From URNF01 sp045638005 (GTDB lineage: Bacteria; Bacillota; Clostridia; Oscillospirales; Acutalibacteraceae), in NCBI GenBank assembly GCA_045638005.1, contig JAZUAN010000011.1:32689-96688 (forward strand): a stretch of DNA of 64,000 nt, given 5' to 3'. The notes below the pieces were generated by a model. That model was not told where the DNA came from. It worked only from the letters and a program-made list of their open reading frames with translations, and searched no databases. Shown piece by piece: positions 1 through 9,078 of the stretch (position 1 is the stretch's first letter; each line of letters begins with the position of its first letter). A program made the position numbers and the translations under genes.

Positions 1-358
1 CGGTAGAGAGCAGCTGGGTGAGCACCACCCCTGCGTTTGCCGCCTTTTGCGGAATGGGGGTGGTCATGGCGGGCAGCGCGGTGGTAGCGGTGGTCGCAGC
101 AGTAGTGGCAGCGGTGGATGCGGCGGTGGTAGACAAAACGGTGGGTGCGGTGGTCGGCATCACCTGCGCCATTGCCGCTTGCACCCGCCCTGTCAGCACC
201 TCTGCACCGCCCGCAGGTTGCTGCATACCCACAGAGATCATGGCGGCTTTTGTGCCGAGCGTTTCCCACCAATCGGTGGAGCCTTGTCCTATCAGCAATA
301 TGCAAAGCGCGGCACCTGCGAGCAAGGCGGTGCCTCTTAAAATATGTTGTTTTTTCAT
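1..358 (-). CDS. Membrane-anchored or secreted protein with Thr/Ala-rich linker (partial, 3' end outside window)
   Basis: The reading frame opens with ATG at 358 on the minus strand and stays open to the window edge, giving 119 visible residues. The start MKKQHILRG is followed by one hydrophobic helix (about residues 8-26), so the protein is probably anchored or exported. After about 50 ordinary residues comes a low-complexity linker of Thr and Ala (about residues 70-95), which typically joins a membrane anchor to an extracellular domain. That domain lies beyond the edge, so no function can be given. A GGGTGAT element precedes the start. The gene is divergent from mnmE. Long plus-strand open frames here are shadows of this gene. 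Confidence 0.6.
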   Translation of the reverse strand, partial: MKKQHILRGTALLAGAALCILLIGQGSTDWWETLGTKAAMISVGMQQPAGGAEVLTGRVQAAMAQVMPTTAPTVLSTTAASTAATTAATTATTALPAMTTPIPQKAANAGVVLTQLLST

Positions 359-417
359 TGTATCACCCATATAGTGTATGCGCAGCGGGTGTGGAATATG
401 CTTTACACGATTTTGTG

Positions 418-446
418 TTGCAATTCCCGCAATTTTTTTATATACT
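418..446 (+). promoter_or_regulatory. Promoter of mnmE
   Basis: TTGCAA at 418-423, a 17-base spacer and TATACT at 441-446 fit a vegetative sigma-A promoter. It lies 55 bases upstream of the mnmE start. Confidence 0.6.
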
Positions 447-500
447 GAATACAACGATAACACGAATAATCCGAACCTGTTTTAAAAAGGATGCGATACT

Positions 501-1859
501 ATGCAACTGGACACCATCGCGGCGCTCTCCACCCCTGCGGCACCTGCGGGACTGGGTGTTATCCGCGTTTCGGGCAAAAATGCGGTAGATATTGCCGCTC
601 ACATATTCAGAGGAAAAGATTTAAACACGCTTTCCGGCTATGAAGCCGCGTTCGGTCACGTGTTTGACACGGACGGCGACATTGACGAATGTGTAGCACT
701 TGTTTTCCGCGCGCCGCACAGCTATACGGGCGAGGATACGGTGGAACTATCCTGTCACGGCGGCGTGTATCTGCTCAAACGAGTACTGCGCGCGCTGTAT
801 GCGGCGGGTGCCCGCCCCGCCGAAGCAGGCGAATTTACCCGCCGCGCATTTTTAAACGGTAAAATGGATCTGACCGGCGCAGAAGCGGTGATGGACCTCA
901 TCGCCGCTGACGGCAAGCTTGCCGCCCGCACCGCGCTTGCCGCGCGTGGGGGCGCCACCTTCCGTTGTCTTGAAAAGGTGAAAGGTGCATTGCTTTCGGT
1001 GGCGGCGCAGTTTTCGGCATATATTGATTATCCCGATGACGATATCCCCGAACTGTCCGACGCAGTTTTGTCTACCACCTTGGATGAATGCATCGACACC
1101 CTTGAAAAATTGCTGGAAAACTTTGACGCGGGTAAAATTTTGCGCGAGGGCGTTGACACCGCCATTGTGGGTAGTCCCAACGTCGGCAAATCCACCCTTA
1201 TGAACCTGCTGGCGGGGTGTGAACGCAGTATTGTGACCCCCATTGCGGGCACCACCCGCGACATTGTGGAGGAAACGGTAAAATTAGGAGAGGTGACCCT
1301 GCGGCTGTCCGATACTGCGGGCATCCGCGACACCGGCGATACGGTGGAGGCAATCGGTGTCAAAAAAGCCAAGGAACGGCTCCGTGACGCGTCGCTCATT
1401 CTCGCCGTTTTTGACGGCAGCACGCCGCTCTCCCCCGCCGACCGCACGCTGATTGCGCAGTTGTCCGATACCCCCGCGATCGCGATCGTCAATAAAACCG
1501 ATCTTGCACAAAAAATCGAAAAAGAGCAACTTCATACAGCATTTTCACACGTTATCGAGCTTTCCGCAAAGGACGGCGACGGACTTTTAGCGCTTACCGC
1601 CGCTATCGAGCAGCTGACCGGTGTTGCGCGGCTGACAGGGGATACCCTACTGCTCGCCAATGAACGGCAACGCTCCCAAGCGGTCACTGCACTCACAGCG
1701 CTTAAAGAGGGTGCCGCCGCACTCAAAGCGGGGGTATCCCTTGACGCGGTTTCTGTGTGTGTGGACAGCGCGGTATCCGCCATTTTGTCCCTCACGGGCG
1801 AACGCACCACCGACGCGGTGGTAAACGAAGTGTTCAGCCGGTTTTGCGTTGGAAAATAA
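501..1859 (+). CDS. mnmE: tRNA uridine-5-carboxymethylaminomethyl modification GTPase MnmE
   Basis: MnmE works with MnmG to modify the wobble uridine (position 34) of certain tRNAs, using GTP hydrolysis and a folate one-carbon donor. The 452 residues are full length. The N-terminal folate-binding domain begins LDTIAALSTPAAPAGLGVIR. The G domain shows the P-loop GSPNVGKS (about 223-230), DTAG (from 271) and NKTD (331-334). The protein ends in the family signature C-x-G-K (FCVGK). A hairpin terminator follows. In many Firmicutes mnmE sits with mnmG after jag; here it is alone, about 12 kb from mnmG, and reads toward the origin. Confidence 0.97.
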   Translation: MQLDTIAALSTPAAPAGLGVIRVSGKNAVDIAAHIFRGKDLNTLSGYEAAFGHVFDTDGDIDECVALVFRAPHSYTGEDTVELSCHGGVYLLKRVLRALYAAGARPAEAGEFTRRAFLNGKMDLTGAEAVMDLIAADGKLAARTALAARGGATFRCLEKVKGALLSVAAQFSAYIDYPDDDIPELSDAVLSTTLDECIDTLEKLLENFDAGKILREGVDTAIVGSPNVGKSTLMNLLAGCERSIVTPIAGTTRDIVEETVKLGEVTLRLSDTAGIRDTGDTVEAIGVKKAKERLRDASLILAVFDGSTPLSPADRTLIAQLSDTPAIAIVNKTDLAQKIEKEQLHTAFSHVIELSAKDGDGLLALTAAIEQLTGVARLTGDTLLLANERQRSQAVTALTALKEGAAALKAGVSLDAVSVCVDSAVSAILSLTGERTTDAVVNEVFSRFCVGK

Positions 1860-1920
1860 TATAAAAGGCGGTATAACATTAGGACTGATTGATACCCCAA
1901 AAAAATTACAATAATGAAAC

Positions 1921-1965
1921 TTTACAGCAGGGGCGTTGAAACGACTCCCCTGCTGTAAAATTTTT
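1921..1965 (+). terminator. Rho-independent terminator after mnmE
   Basis: A 13-base perfect stem (1921-1933 with 1947-1959) is followed by a run of T. It lies just before the promoter of the next gene. Confidence 0.8.
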
Positions 1966-1966
1966 C

Positions 1967-1995
1967 TTGCCAACAGAGGGCTTTTACTGTACAAT
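1967..1995 (+). promoter_or_regulatory. Promoter of the phosphoribosyltransferase-like gene
   Basis: TTGCCA at 1967-1972, a 17-base spacer and TACAAT at 1990-1995, 30 bases upstream of the ATG. Confidence 0.55.
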
Positions 1996-2025
1996 AGAAG
2001 TAGAATAAACCAAAGGAGGGTTCTT

Positions 2026-2667
2026 ATGCCTACTGTCAACTCGTTTAAATTACAATCCAAACGGCAAAATCTGTTTTTGCGTCTTTCCCGCGGACATTTT
2101 GCCACCAGTCACAGTCACATCAACTACTACATTGACGTGACCACCCAAAAAACCCGCTTATCCGAGGCGAAAGCGGTGGCACAAGAGCTCGTTTCCTATT
2201 ACAACACCAACACGGTGGTGGATACCATTTTGTGTCTGGACGGCACCGAGGTCATCGGCACCTGTCTTGCGGAAGAACTGACCGCCGGCTCGTACGTCAA
2301 TCTCAATGCCCACCAGACCATCTACGTCGCCACCCCCGAACATACCACCGGCAGCCAGCTTTTGTTCCGCGACAACATGATCCCCATGATCGCCGGCAAA
2401 AACGTGCTCATCCTCGCCGCCTCGGTCACCACCGGTTACACGGCCGCTGCCGCGATCGAAGCGATCAACTACTACGGTGGTAAGGTGTCCGGCGTTGCCG
2501 CCATCTTCGCGTCGGTAGATACGTGTGGCGACTATCCCGTGCGCGCCACATTCCATCTGTCCGACCTGCCTGACTACGAATCCCACCCCTCGGTGGATTG
2601 CCCGCAATGTAAAAGAGGCATCAAGGTGGATGCGCTGGTCAACAGCTACGGATATTCCAAATTATAA
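2026..2667 (+). CDS. Phosphoribosyltransferase-fold protein (orotate PRTase-like)
   Basis: The 213-residue protein has the layout of a type I phosphoribosyltransferase and resembles proteins usually labelled orotate phosphoribosyltransferase. The ATG at 2026 is chosen because AAAGGAGGG sits eight bases upstream; the frame is open further upstream but that part overlaps the promoter. Residues around 125-140 (VLILAASVTTGYT) match the PRPP loop in shape, but the two acidic residues usual before the loop are replaced by Ala-Ala. A C-x-x-C (CPQC) lies near the C terminus. The substrate cannot be assigned, and the altered loop leaves catalysis open. No other pyrimidine gene is nearby. Confidence 0.7.
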   Translation: MPTVNSFKLQSKRQNLFLRLSRGHFATSHSHINYYIDVTTQKTRLSEAKAVAQELVSYYNTNTVVDTILCLDGTEVIGTCLAEELTAGSYVNLNAHQTIYVATPEHTTGSQLLFRDNMIPMIAGKNVLILAASVTTGYTAAAAIEAINYYGGKVSGVAAIFASVDTCGDYPVRATFHLSDLPDYESHPSVDCPQCKRGIKVDALVNSYGYSKL

Positions 2668-2680
2668 ACAAAACGTATAA

Positions 2681-2726
2681 AACCGCCCATGGAATACAAA
2701 TCGTATTCCATGGGCGGTTGTTTTTT
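2681..2726. terminator. Bidirectional terminator
   Basis: A 17-base perfect stem (2681-2697 with 2703-2719) and a 5-base loop, with T-rich sequence on the plus side. It separates two convergent genes. Confidence 0.85.
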
Positions 2727-2732
2727 AACTCG

Positions 2733-3236
2733 TTATGCAAACAGCTTTGACAGCATTTTGTTTTTGACGATGATCGGCAGCAACACGAAAGCAGCGAGGG
2801 CGGCGATGACACCTTGTACCGTATTGCCGACAAGCGAGGCGGTTGCACCTGCGCCGTACAAAACATATTCAAACGCGAAATAGCCGCCCACCATGATGAT
2901 TTCGGACGTGATAGCAGCAAGCGACACCCGCGCAAAAAGCGGCGCTTTCATCTTATTGAACAACGCCCACACCACAAGCGCCATTACGCCTTTGATTACC
3001 AAGGTGGCGGGGGCATACAGCGTATATCCCAAAAACAGATCCGCAAGCGCAGAGCCGATCGCGGCAGCAAGCGATCCCCACACGGGACCGAGCAGCGCAC
3101 CGGCGAGAATGACAAAGCAATCCCCCAGGTTTGCAAAGCCGTTGGGCAGCGGAATAATGATGATCGCGGTAGCCACGCAGACGACGGCAGCAAACAACGC
3201 GGACAGCACAAGATTTCTTATACGCGTACTTTTCAT
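2733..3236 (-). CDS. ECF transporter S component (substrate-binding membrane subunit)
   Basis: This 167-residue, very hydrophobic protein has five or six predicted membrane helices. Its N-terminal MKSTRIRNLVLSALFAA and central GFANLGDCFVILAGALLGP stretches resemble the S components of energy-coupling factor vitamin importers (ECF-type riboflavin-transporter S component family). Such proteins bind the vitamin and share an ATPase/T module encoded elsewhere; none is encoded in this window. The start at 3236 is supported by AGGTGAT seven bases upstream. Substrate is unknown, and no vitamin riboswitch is visible in the short divergent spacer. Confidence 0.8.
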   Translation of the reverse strand: MKSTRIRNLVLSALFAAVVCVATAIIIIPLPNGFANLGDCFVILAGALLGPVWGSLAAAIGSALADLFLGYTLYAPATLVIKGVMALVVWALFNKMKAPLFARVSLAAITSEIIMVGGYFAFEYVLYGAGATASLVGNTVQGVIAALAAFVLLPIIVKNKMLSKLFA

Positions 3237-3266
3237 AAAAATCACCTCGAAAATACAGATTTTCTC

Positions 3267-3296
3267 TTGCAAGAAAGTATAACACCGTAGTATACT
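3267..3296 (+). promoter_or_regulatory. Promoter of the UPF0340 gene
   Basis: TTGCAA at 3267-3272, an 18-base spacer and TATACT at 3291-3296, 35 bases before the ATG at 3332. Confidence 0.5.
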
Positions 3297-3331
3297 AAAT
3301 GCAAGGAAAAACTCACAAGAGGGTTGATGAT

Positions 3332-3877
3332 ATGTTAAAAGGTATACAAGAAGCGGCGGCATCGGCTGCGCGCGAGCTTTGTGATATTGCGAAATTGAAA
3401 GCCGGTGACATTTTGGTGGTCGGCTGTTCGTCCAGCGAGGTAATGGGCGACAAGATCGGTACCAATTCCGCCGTGGATACCGCAAAAGCTATTTTTGACG
3501 GCATTTATGAGGTGACGCAAGCGCGCGGTGTGTTTGTCGCGGCGCAGTGCTGTGAGCATTTGAACCGCGCCATTATTGTGGAAAGGGCAGCGGTGCCCAC
3601 CTTGGACGCGGTAAACGTGGTGCCGCAACCCAAAGCGGGCGGCTCGTTTGCCACCGCAGCATACGCGGCGTTTGAAGATCCGGTCGCGGTGGAAGAAATC
3701 CGCGCTGACGCGGGACTGGATATCGGCGGTACGCTTATCGGCATGCATTTAAAACGCGTCGCGGTGCCGGTGCGTTTGTCGGTAGATCATATCGGCGAAG
3801 CGATCTTGCTGTGCGCCCGTACCCGCCCGAAATTCATCGGCGGCGAGCGCGCTATGTACGACCAACAAAAATTATAA
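3332..3877 (+). CDS. UPF0340 / TIGR01440 family protein (YwlG-like)
   Basis: The 181-residue protein matches the YwlG family, a small soluble family of unknown function common in Firmicutes. Recognisable blocks are the GCSSSEVMGDKIG stretch (about 37-50), an AAQCCEHLNRA block with a Cys-Cys pair, and DIGGTLIGMHLKRVAVPVR near the end. The start at 3332 follows GAGGGT at about seven bases; an upstream in-frame ATG at 3299 overlaps the promoter and is unlikely. It is divergent from the ECF S component and ends at a terminator. Confidence 0.85.
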   Translation: MLKGIQEAAASAARELCDIAKLKAGDILVVGCSSSEVMGDKIGTNSAVDTAKAIFDGIYEVTQARGVFVAAQCCEHLNRAIIVERAAVPTLDAVNVVPQPKAGGSFATAAYAAFEDPVAVEEIRADAGLDIGGTLIGMHLKRVAVPVRLSVDHIGEAILLCARTRPKFIGGERAMYDQQKL

Positions 3878-3881
3878 GACA

Positions 3882-3919
3882 AAATGCCGTAAAAGCAACC
3901 GCTTTTGCGGCATTTTTAT
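3882..3919 (+). terminator. Terminator after the UPF0340 gene
   Basis: A 15-base stem (3882-3896 with 3901-3915) with one wobble pair and a 4-base loop, followed by a T run. Confidence 0.75.
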
Positions 3920-3961
3920 ACAAAAACACCGCAAATTGCACAAATTCCCACCCTTTTCCCC

Positions 3962-3990
3962 TTGCATATATAGGGATTTTACGCTATAAT
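3962..3990 (+). promoter_or_regulatory. Promoter of the DUF3048 lipoprotein gene
   Basis: TTGCAT at 3962-3967, a 17-base spacer and a consensus TATAAT at 3985-3990, 32 bases upstream of the start. Confidence 0.7.
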
Positions 3991-4022
3991 GGGTGTGAAT
4001 TTGAAATTTAGGAGGCTTTTTC

Positions 4023-5069
4023 ATGAGATCAAAACTTTTTCGTGTCGGCGCGTTGTTAATGGCGGTTGTTATGCTGTTCAGCCTTGCTGCTTGCGGCAAA
4101 AAACCGCCTGAGGATCTCTCTTCCGAGGGTGTCCCGACCACGACCGCGCCCACCACTGCTGCGACCACCGATGCATCAACGTCGTTTGTCAACCCCTTGA
4201 CCGGCGGCGGTGCGAAAACCGCGAACAACCGTCCGGTTGCTGTTATGGTCGGCAACTACGGATATTCCGGTGATATTCAGCAGAAAAACATTGATAAAGC
4301 CGATTTTTATCTGGAAGCCGAGACCGAGGGCGGTATCGGCCGTATCATGGCGGTGTTTGGCTCTATCGACAACCTGCCCAAAGAGTTCGGTCCGGTGCGC
4401 AGCGCGCGTACCCACTTCATTAAAATGGCAAAGGCGCTGGACGCTATCTACTGCCACGTAGGTGCCAGCGACAAGGGCTACGATCTGATCGACAGCATCG
4501 GTATCACTTCGCTGAGCAGCATCGTAAAGCAGAGCAGCCAGCTCAAAGCTGCCAACGGCGCTACCGAGCACACCAAGATCTTAGATTATGACAAGATCAT
4601 GAAAACGATCGACAGTCGTTCCATCTCCAAGGTGACCACCACCGCCGCTCCCTTCACCTTCGGCGAAAAAGCAGGCGACGGCGCGGGCAGCAAGGTACAG
4701 GTCAACGTTTCCGGCAGCTGGAAAGTTTCTTTCACCTATGACGCGAACACCGGTCTTTACACCAAGCACCGCTCCTCCCTTTCCTCCGCGGTACACAAAT
4801 CTATTGACGGCGCTCCCATTCAGGTGAACAACGTCATCGTGATGTATGATAAAAAGTATCAGGAAGATAATTCTCACATCAGCTTCACCTTAGAGTCCGG
4901 CAGCGGTATCGTAATTTCCGGCGGTAAGAGCCGCCAGATCCGCTGGTCCCGCAACAACGGTCAGCTGTCCTTCACCGAAACCGACGGCACCGCACTTACG
5001 GTTGCCAAGGGCAAAACCTACGTGGTGCTCACCGATAACGGCCAGGCTGCCAAAACGATTTTGGAGTAA
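4023..5069 (+). CDS. DUF3048 domain lipoprotein (YerB-like)
   Basis: The 348-residue precursor has a lipoprotein signal peptide ending in LAAC (lipid-carrying Cys24), so the mature protein is predicted on the outer face of the membrane. A Thr-rich linker (about 38-52) follows, then the DUF3048 domain starting with NPLTG and NNRPVAVMVGN. The block GPVRSARTHFIKMAKALDA is typical of the family. YerB-like proteins are widespread in Firmicutes; their biochemical role is unsettled and I do not assign one. It is transcribed alone, with its own promoter and a strong terminator. Confidence 0.88.
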   Translation: MRSKLFRVGALLMAVVMLFSLAACGKKPPEDLSSEGVPTTTAPTTAATTDASTSFVNPLTGGGAKTANNRPVAVMVGNYGYSGDIQQKNIDKADFYLEAETEGGIGRIMAVFGSIDNLPKEFGPVRSARTHFIKMAKALDAIYCHVGASDKGYDLIDSIGITSLSSIVKQSSQLKAANGATEHTKILDYDKIMKTIDSRSISKVTTTAAPFTFGEKAGDGAGSKVQVNVSGSWKVSFTYDANTGLYTKHRSSLSSAVHKSIDGAPIQVNNVIVMYDKKYQEDNSHISFTLESGSGIVISGGKSRQIRWSRNNGQLSFTETDGTALTVAKGKTYVVLTDNGQAAKTILE

Positions 5070-5122
5070 TAAAAAGTCATAGTATACAATTTTTAATCAT
5101 ACAAATTTCTTGCTAAAACAAA

Positions 5123-5167
5123 ACCACCCAAAGAAGAACGTTTCGTTTTTCTTTGGGTGGTATTTTT
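5123..5167. terminator. Bidirectional terminator
   Basis: An 18-base stem (5123-5140 with 5144-5161) with one wobble pair is followed by T runs. It serves both the lipoprotein gene and the convergent Na/Pi gene. Confidence 0.85.
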
Positions 5168-5176
5168 TGCCTTTAT

Positions 5177-6958
5177 TTATTCAACAACGGTATTTTGCAG
5201 CGGGAACCGACGCAGATACGCTTCATAGCTCTGGCGGAAATCTTCGTTGGTACGCGCTTTGATCTCTTTGAGACGCGCATGGGTATCAAAGGTGCCGTGC
5301 GCGGTCTCCAAGATCGCAACGCCGATATTGGAGCAATGGTCGGAAATGCGTTCGCAGTCGGTGAGGAAATCGGTAAGGATAAAACCGAGTTCAATGGTGC
5401 AGTTACCGCTTTGCAAGCGGGTGATATGGCGAGCGCGGATGGTGTCAATGAGCAGGTCGATAACCTGTTCGAGCGGCTCGATATCCATGGCAGCGGTCAC
5501 ATCGTTATCCCTGAACGCTTTCACCGCGTTGCCGAGGATCTCCTGCACCGCGTCGGTCAGCACATGCAGTTCCGCGGTGGCCTCTTTAGAGAATGTGATC
5601 TTCTTATCCTGCATTTCTGCGGCGGTGTGCACCATGTTGGTCGCGTGGTCGCCGATGCGTTCAAAGTCGCTGATAGCATGCAGCAGCATCGCGGTGGTGC
5701 GCGCCTCCGCTTCACTCAGATCGCAACGGGACAGCGATACGAGATAGGTGCCGAGCTTATCTTCGTATTTATCAAGTTTCTTTTCATCCGCAGTGATGGT
5801 GTCCGCAAGCTCTTTTTGATAGTTGTCAAAAAGGGTGAAAGCGCGTTCCACCGTCTCTTTTGCAAGAACAGCCATATCGCCGGTCGCATCGTACGCTTTA
5901 GCGGCCGCAACCGCAGGCATGGTGAACAGGCGTTCGTCCAGGCTGACAACCTCTGTTTCGCGCTCGTCCTCGCCGCGCACGATCATTTTGGCGAGTTTCT
6001 CGATGAAACCGGTGAAAGGAATGAGGGTCGCTGTGTTGAGGATGTTAAAGATGGTATGTACAACGGCAATGCCGACGGGATCAATCTTGGCATCCATAAA
6101 ACTCATATCGAAGAACCAACCGGCAAGCACCCACAAAACCAGCCAAATCGCCACACCGATGATTTTGATTGCCGTATGCGCAATCGCCACGCGTTTTGCA
6201 TTTTTGGAAGTACCCGGAATCGCCATCAGCGCGGAAATACAAGTACCGATGTTCTGACCGAGAACGATCGGAACGGCGCCGGCGTAGGTGAGGGTGCTGT
6301 CTTTGGCGAGGGTGATCGCCTGCAACACACCGACAGACGCGGAGGAGGACTGCACAAGCGCGGTAAACACCGTACCGATGAGCACGCCCAGCAGGGGGTT
6401 GCTGAACAGAACCATCGCTTCTTTGAACCATTCCTGTTCGGAGATGGGGTCCATGGCGGTGGACATCATCTTCATGCCGTACATCAGCACCGCAAAACCC
6501 AAACCGATGATGCCGACGTTGCGACGTTTGTCGCTTTTGGACATCATCAGCACAAACGCGCAAACCAGCGCGATGATCATACAGAATTGTTCAGGTTTGA
6601 AGAACGTGGTCCAGCCGCCGCCTTCAATACCGTTGAGCGCCATCAGCCACGCGGTCACGGTGGTACCGATGTTCGCACCGAAAATAACGCCGAGCGTCTG
6701 GGCGAGGGTCATCAGACCCGAGTTGACCAAACCCACCAGCATAACGGTGGTGGCGGAGGAGGACTGAATAACGGCGGTTACCACCGTACCGACCAAAAGA
6801 CCTTTAAAGCGGTTATTGGTGATCTTCTCCAAAATGCTCTGCATTTTACTGCCTGCGAGTTTTTCCAAACCGTCGGACAGCACATGCATGCCGTACAGGA
6901 AAAATCCCAAGCCGCCGCAAAGCAACAGTAAACTTTTTAGTAAATCAATTATACTCAT
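5177..6958 (-). CDS. Na/Pi cotransporter family protein with C-terminal PhoU-like domain
   Basis: The 593-residue protein imports phosphate with sodium by family membership. The membrane half has two inverted repeats, each carrying the family motif QSSS (residues 65-68 and 203-206). The C-terminal 240 residues are helical and resemble PhoU (for example a block near LHAISDFERIGDHATNMVH), as in many bacterial NptA-type proteins. It is followed by a closely similar gene upstream, with which it forms a tandem pair; each has its own terminator. The nearby PhoBR-type system suggests phosphate control. Confidence 0.93.
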   Translation of the reverse strand: MSIIDLLKSLLLLCGGLGFFLYGMHVLSDGLEKLAGSKMQSILEKITNNRFKGLLVGTVVTAVIQSSSATTVMLVGLVNSGLMTLAQTLGVIFGANIGTTVTAWLMALNGIEGGGWTTFFKPEQFCMIIALVCAFVLMMSKSDKRRNVGIIGLGFAVLMYGMKMMSTAMDPISEQEWFKEAMVLFSNPLLGVLIGTVFTALVQSSSASVGVLQAITLAKDSTLTYAGAVPIVLGQNIGTCISALMAIPGTSKNAKRVAIAHTAIKIIGVAIWLVLWVLAGWFFDMSFMDAKIDPVGIAVVHTIFNILNTATLIPFTGFIEKLAKMIVRGEDERETEVVSLDERLFTMPAVAAAKAYDATGDMAVLAKETVERAFTLFDNYQKELADTITADEKKLDKYEDKLGTYLVSLSRCDLSEAEARTTAMLLHAISDFERIGDHATNMVHTAAEMQDKKITFSKEATAELHVLTDAVQEILGNAVKAFRDNDVTAAMDIEPLEQVIDLLIDTIRARHITRLQSGNCTIELGFILTDFLTDCERISDHCSNIGVAILETAHGTFDTHARLKEIKARTNEDFRQSYEAYLRRFPLQNTVVE

Positions 6959-7098
6959 TTAACATCCCCACTTTTTCGTCGTTTTTCACAAACACATTTA
7001 TTATACAAAAAAATACAAAAATATGCAATAGTCTTTTTTCGGGCGGCGTTGTGGGGAAGGTGGCGCGCGTCCGTTGGGTTTTACTCTCAAACAACAAA

Positions 7099-7127
7099 CG
7101 GCGGCGCATCAAAACGATGCGCCGCCG
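7099..7127 (-). terminator. Terminator of the second Na/Pi cotransporter gene
   Basis: A 12-base perfect GC-rich stem (7099-7110 with 7116-7127). On the minus strand it is followed by a T-rich tract. Confidence 0.75.
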
Positions 7128-7145
7128 CGGGGTATATTTTGAAAT

Positions 7146-8894
7146 TTACAGTGAAAACTGCCGCTGGTACTTTTCAAAACTCTGTCTGAAATCTTCGCCC
7201 GGTCGCGCTTTGATGGATTTCAGTCGCGCGTGGGTATCAAAGGTACCGTGCGCAGTCTCCATGATCGCCACACCGATGTTGGAGCAATGGTCGGAAATGC
7301 GTTCGCAGTCGGTGAGGAAATCGGTGAGGACAAAACCAAGTTCAATGGTGCAGTTACCGCTTTGCAGGCGGGTGATATGGCGGGCGCGGATGGTGTCAAT
7401 GAGATTGTCAATGACCTGCTCGAGCGGTTCAATTTCCACCGCTAATGCCACATCGTTTGTGGAAAACGCCGTGACCGCCTCCGCGAGAATGGTCCCGACC
7501 GCATCGGTCAGCACACGCAACTCGGTATTTGCTTCCTCAGAGAAGTAAATTTTCTTCTGCTGCATTTCGGTGGCGGTATGCATCAGGTTGTTCGCGTGGT
7601 CGCCGATGCGTTCAAAGTCGCTGATGGTGTGCAGCAGCATGGCGGTGGTGCGCGCCTCCGTCTCGCTCAAATTACAGCGGGACAGCTCGACCAAATAGGT
7701 GCCGAGCTTATCTTCATATAAATCGAGGGTCTTTTCCTTGTAGGTGATATCCTCCGCCTTTTCTTTGTCGTAATTCTCAAACAAATTCACCGCCGCCGCA
7801 ACGGTATCGCGGGCGATAGCCGCCATATCGCAGGTGGTGTCATACGCTTTACCCACAGCAACCGCGGGCACGGTGAGCAAACGCTCGTCCAAAGCGACCT
7901 TGGGCAGGGCATTTTCGTCCTCGCCGCGCACGATCTTCACCGACAGTTTTTCCAGCAATCCCGCTGCGGGGAACAGTATGATGGTAGTGCTGATATTGAA
8001 AATGGAGTGGATAACGGCGATATACATCGGATCCACCGCCGTATTGGCAAACGCAAAATCAAAGATCGCATTCGCAATACTCCACACGACCAGCCAAATG
8101 ACCGAGCCGATACTGTTAAACAGCACGTGCACCACCGCCACGCGTTTTGCGTTCTTGTTGGTGCCGGGGGTCGCCATCATGGCGGAGATACAAGTACCGA
8201 TGTTCTGACCCATGATGATCGGGATAGCGGAACTGTATGTCACCGCACCGGTAACGGATAACGCCTGCAACACACCGACAGACGCGGAGGAGGACTGGAT
8301 CGCCGCTGTGAACAGCGCGCCCGCGATCACGCCGAGGATGGGATTTTGGAACATGGTGAGGATCTTTACAAAGCCTTCCATCTCCGCAAGCGGTTTTACG
8401 GCGCTGGACATCATTTCCATGCCGTACATCAGCACCGCAAAGCCGATACAGATAGTACCCACGTTGCGGCGGCTCTCTTTTTTGGACAGCATCAGCAAAA
8501 ACGCGCCGATGAGCGCAATAACCAGCGCAAAATTCTTAGGCTTCAAAAGCTGCATCCAAATCGCGTCCGACTCGATACCGGTCAGCGACAGAATCCACGC
8601 GGTCATGGTGGTACCGATATTGGAGCCCATGGTGACGCTGATCGCCTGCGAGAGGCTCATGATGCCGGAGTTGACCAAACCCACCAACATAACGGTTACA
8701 GCGGATGAGGATTGGATAACGGCGGTGACCACCGTGCCTACCGCTAAGCCTTTCAATCGGTTGCTGGTGATCTTTTGCAGAATGCTCTGCATTTTGCTGC
8801 CGGCAGTTCTCTCCAATCCATCGGACAGCACCTGCATACCGTACAGGAAAAATGCAAGACCGCCGCAAAGCAGAATAATGTCAAAAATGTCCAT
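7146..8894 (-). CDS. Na/Pi cotransporter family protein with PhoU-like domain (tandem paralogue)
   Basis: The 582-residue protein is a full-length paralogue of the neighbouring gene, with the same design: QSSS motifs at 61-64 and 200-203 in the membrane half, then a helical PhoU-like tail. The two proteins are nearly identical in the block covering DTIRARHITRLQSGNC, while the membrane halves differ more, so the duplication is not recent or the tail is under stronger constraint. The 225 bases upstream include a TTAC-repeat stretch that may be a Pho box (see findings). The phoBR-type operon lies directly upstream. Confidence 0.93.
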   Translation of the reverse strand: MDIFDIILLCGGLAFFLYGMQVLSDGLERTAGSKMQSILQKITSNRLKGLAVGTVVTAVIQSSSAVTVMLVGLVNSGIMSLSQAISVTMGSNIGTTMTAWILSLTGIESDAIWMQLLKPKNFALVIALIGAFLLMLSKKESRRNVGTICIGFAVLMYGMEMMSSAVKPLAEMEGFVKILTMFQNPILGVIAGALFTAAIQSSSASVGVLQALSVTGAVTYSSAIPIIMGQNIGTCISAMMATPGTNKNAKRVAVVHVLFNSIGSVIWLVVWSIANAIFDFAFANTAVDPMYIAVIHSIFNISTTIILFPAAGLLEKLSVKIVRGEDENALPKVALDERLLTVPAVAVGKAYDTTCDMAAIARDTVAAAVNLFENYDKEKAEDITYKEKTLDLYEDKLGTYLVELSRCNLSETEARTTAMLLHTISDFERIGDHANNLMHTATEMQQKKIYFSEEANTELRVLTDAVGTILAEAVTAFSTNDVALAVEIEPLEQVIDNLIDTIRARHITRLQSGNCTIELGFVLTDFLTDCERISDHCSNIGVAIMETAHGTFDTHARLKSIKARPGEDFRQSFEKYQRQFSL

Positions 8895-9078
8895 GTTTTT
8901 TGTTTCCTTTCTTTTATGTACATACTTTTTCAGTATAGTAAAAGTATACCCTGTGTTTGTTAAAGATAAAAAGCATATATGTAAAATGTAAGTAAAATTT
9001 AAAAGGTATACGCAGGGTACGGCATTTATGCCGCACCGTTTGTTCGTGCGGGCATGGCGGCTGCTCCAAAAAACAAGA

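Noticed and set aside
3237..3331. Possible vitamin riboswitch before the ECF S component
   Set aside because: The divergent spacer is under 100 bases and shows only promoter elements and no aptamer-like structure.
5153..6931. 592-residue open frame on the plus strand opposite the first Na/Pi gene
   Set aside because: It has the low-complexity His/Gly/Arg composition of an antisense shadow and no ribosome binding site; the minus-strand gene is unmistakable.
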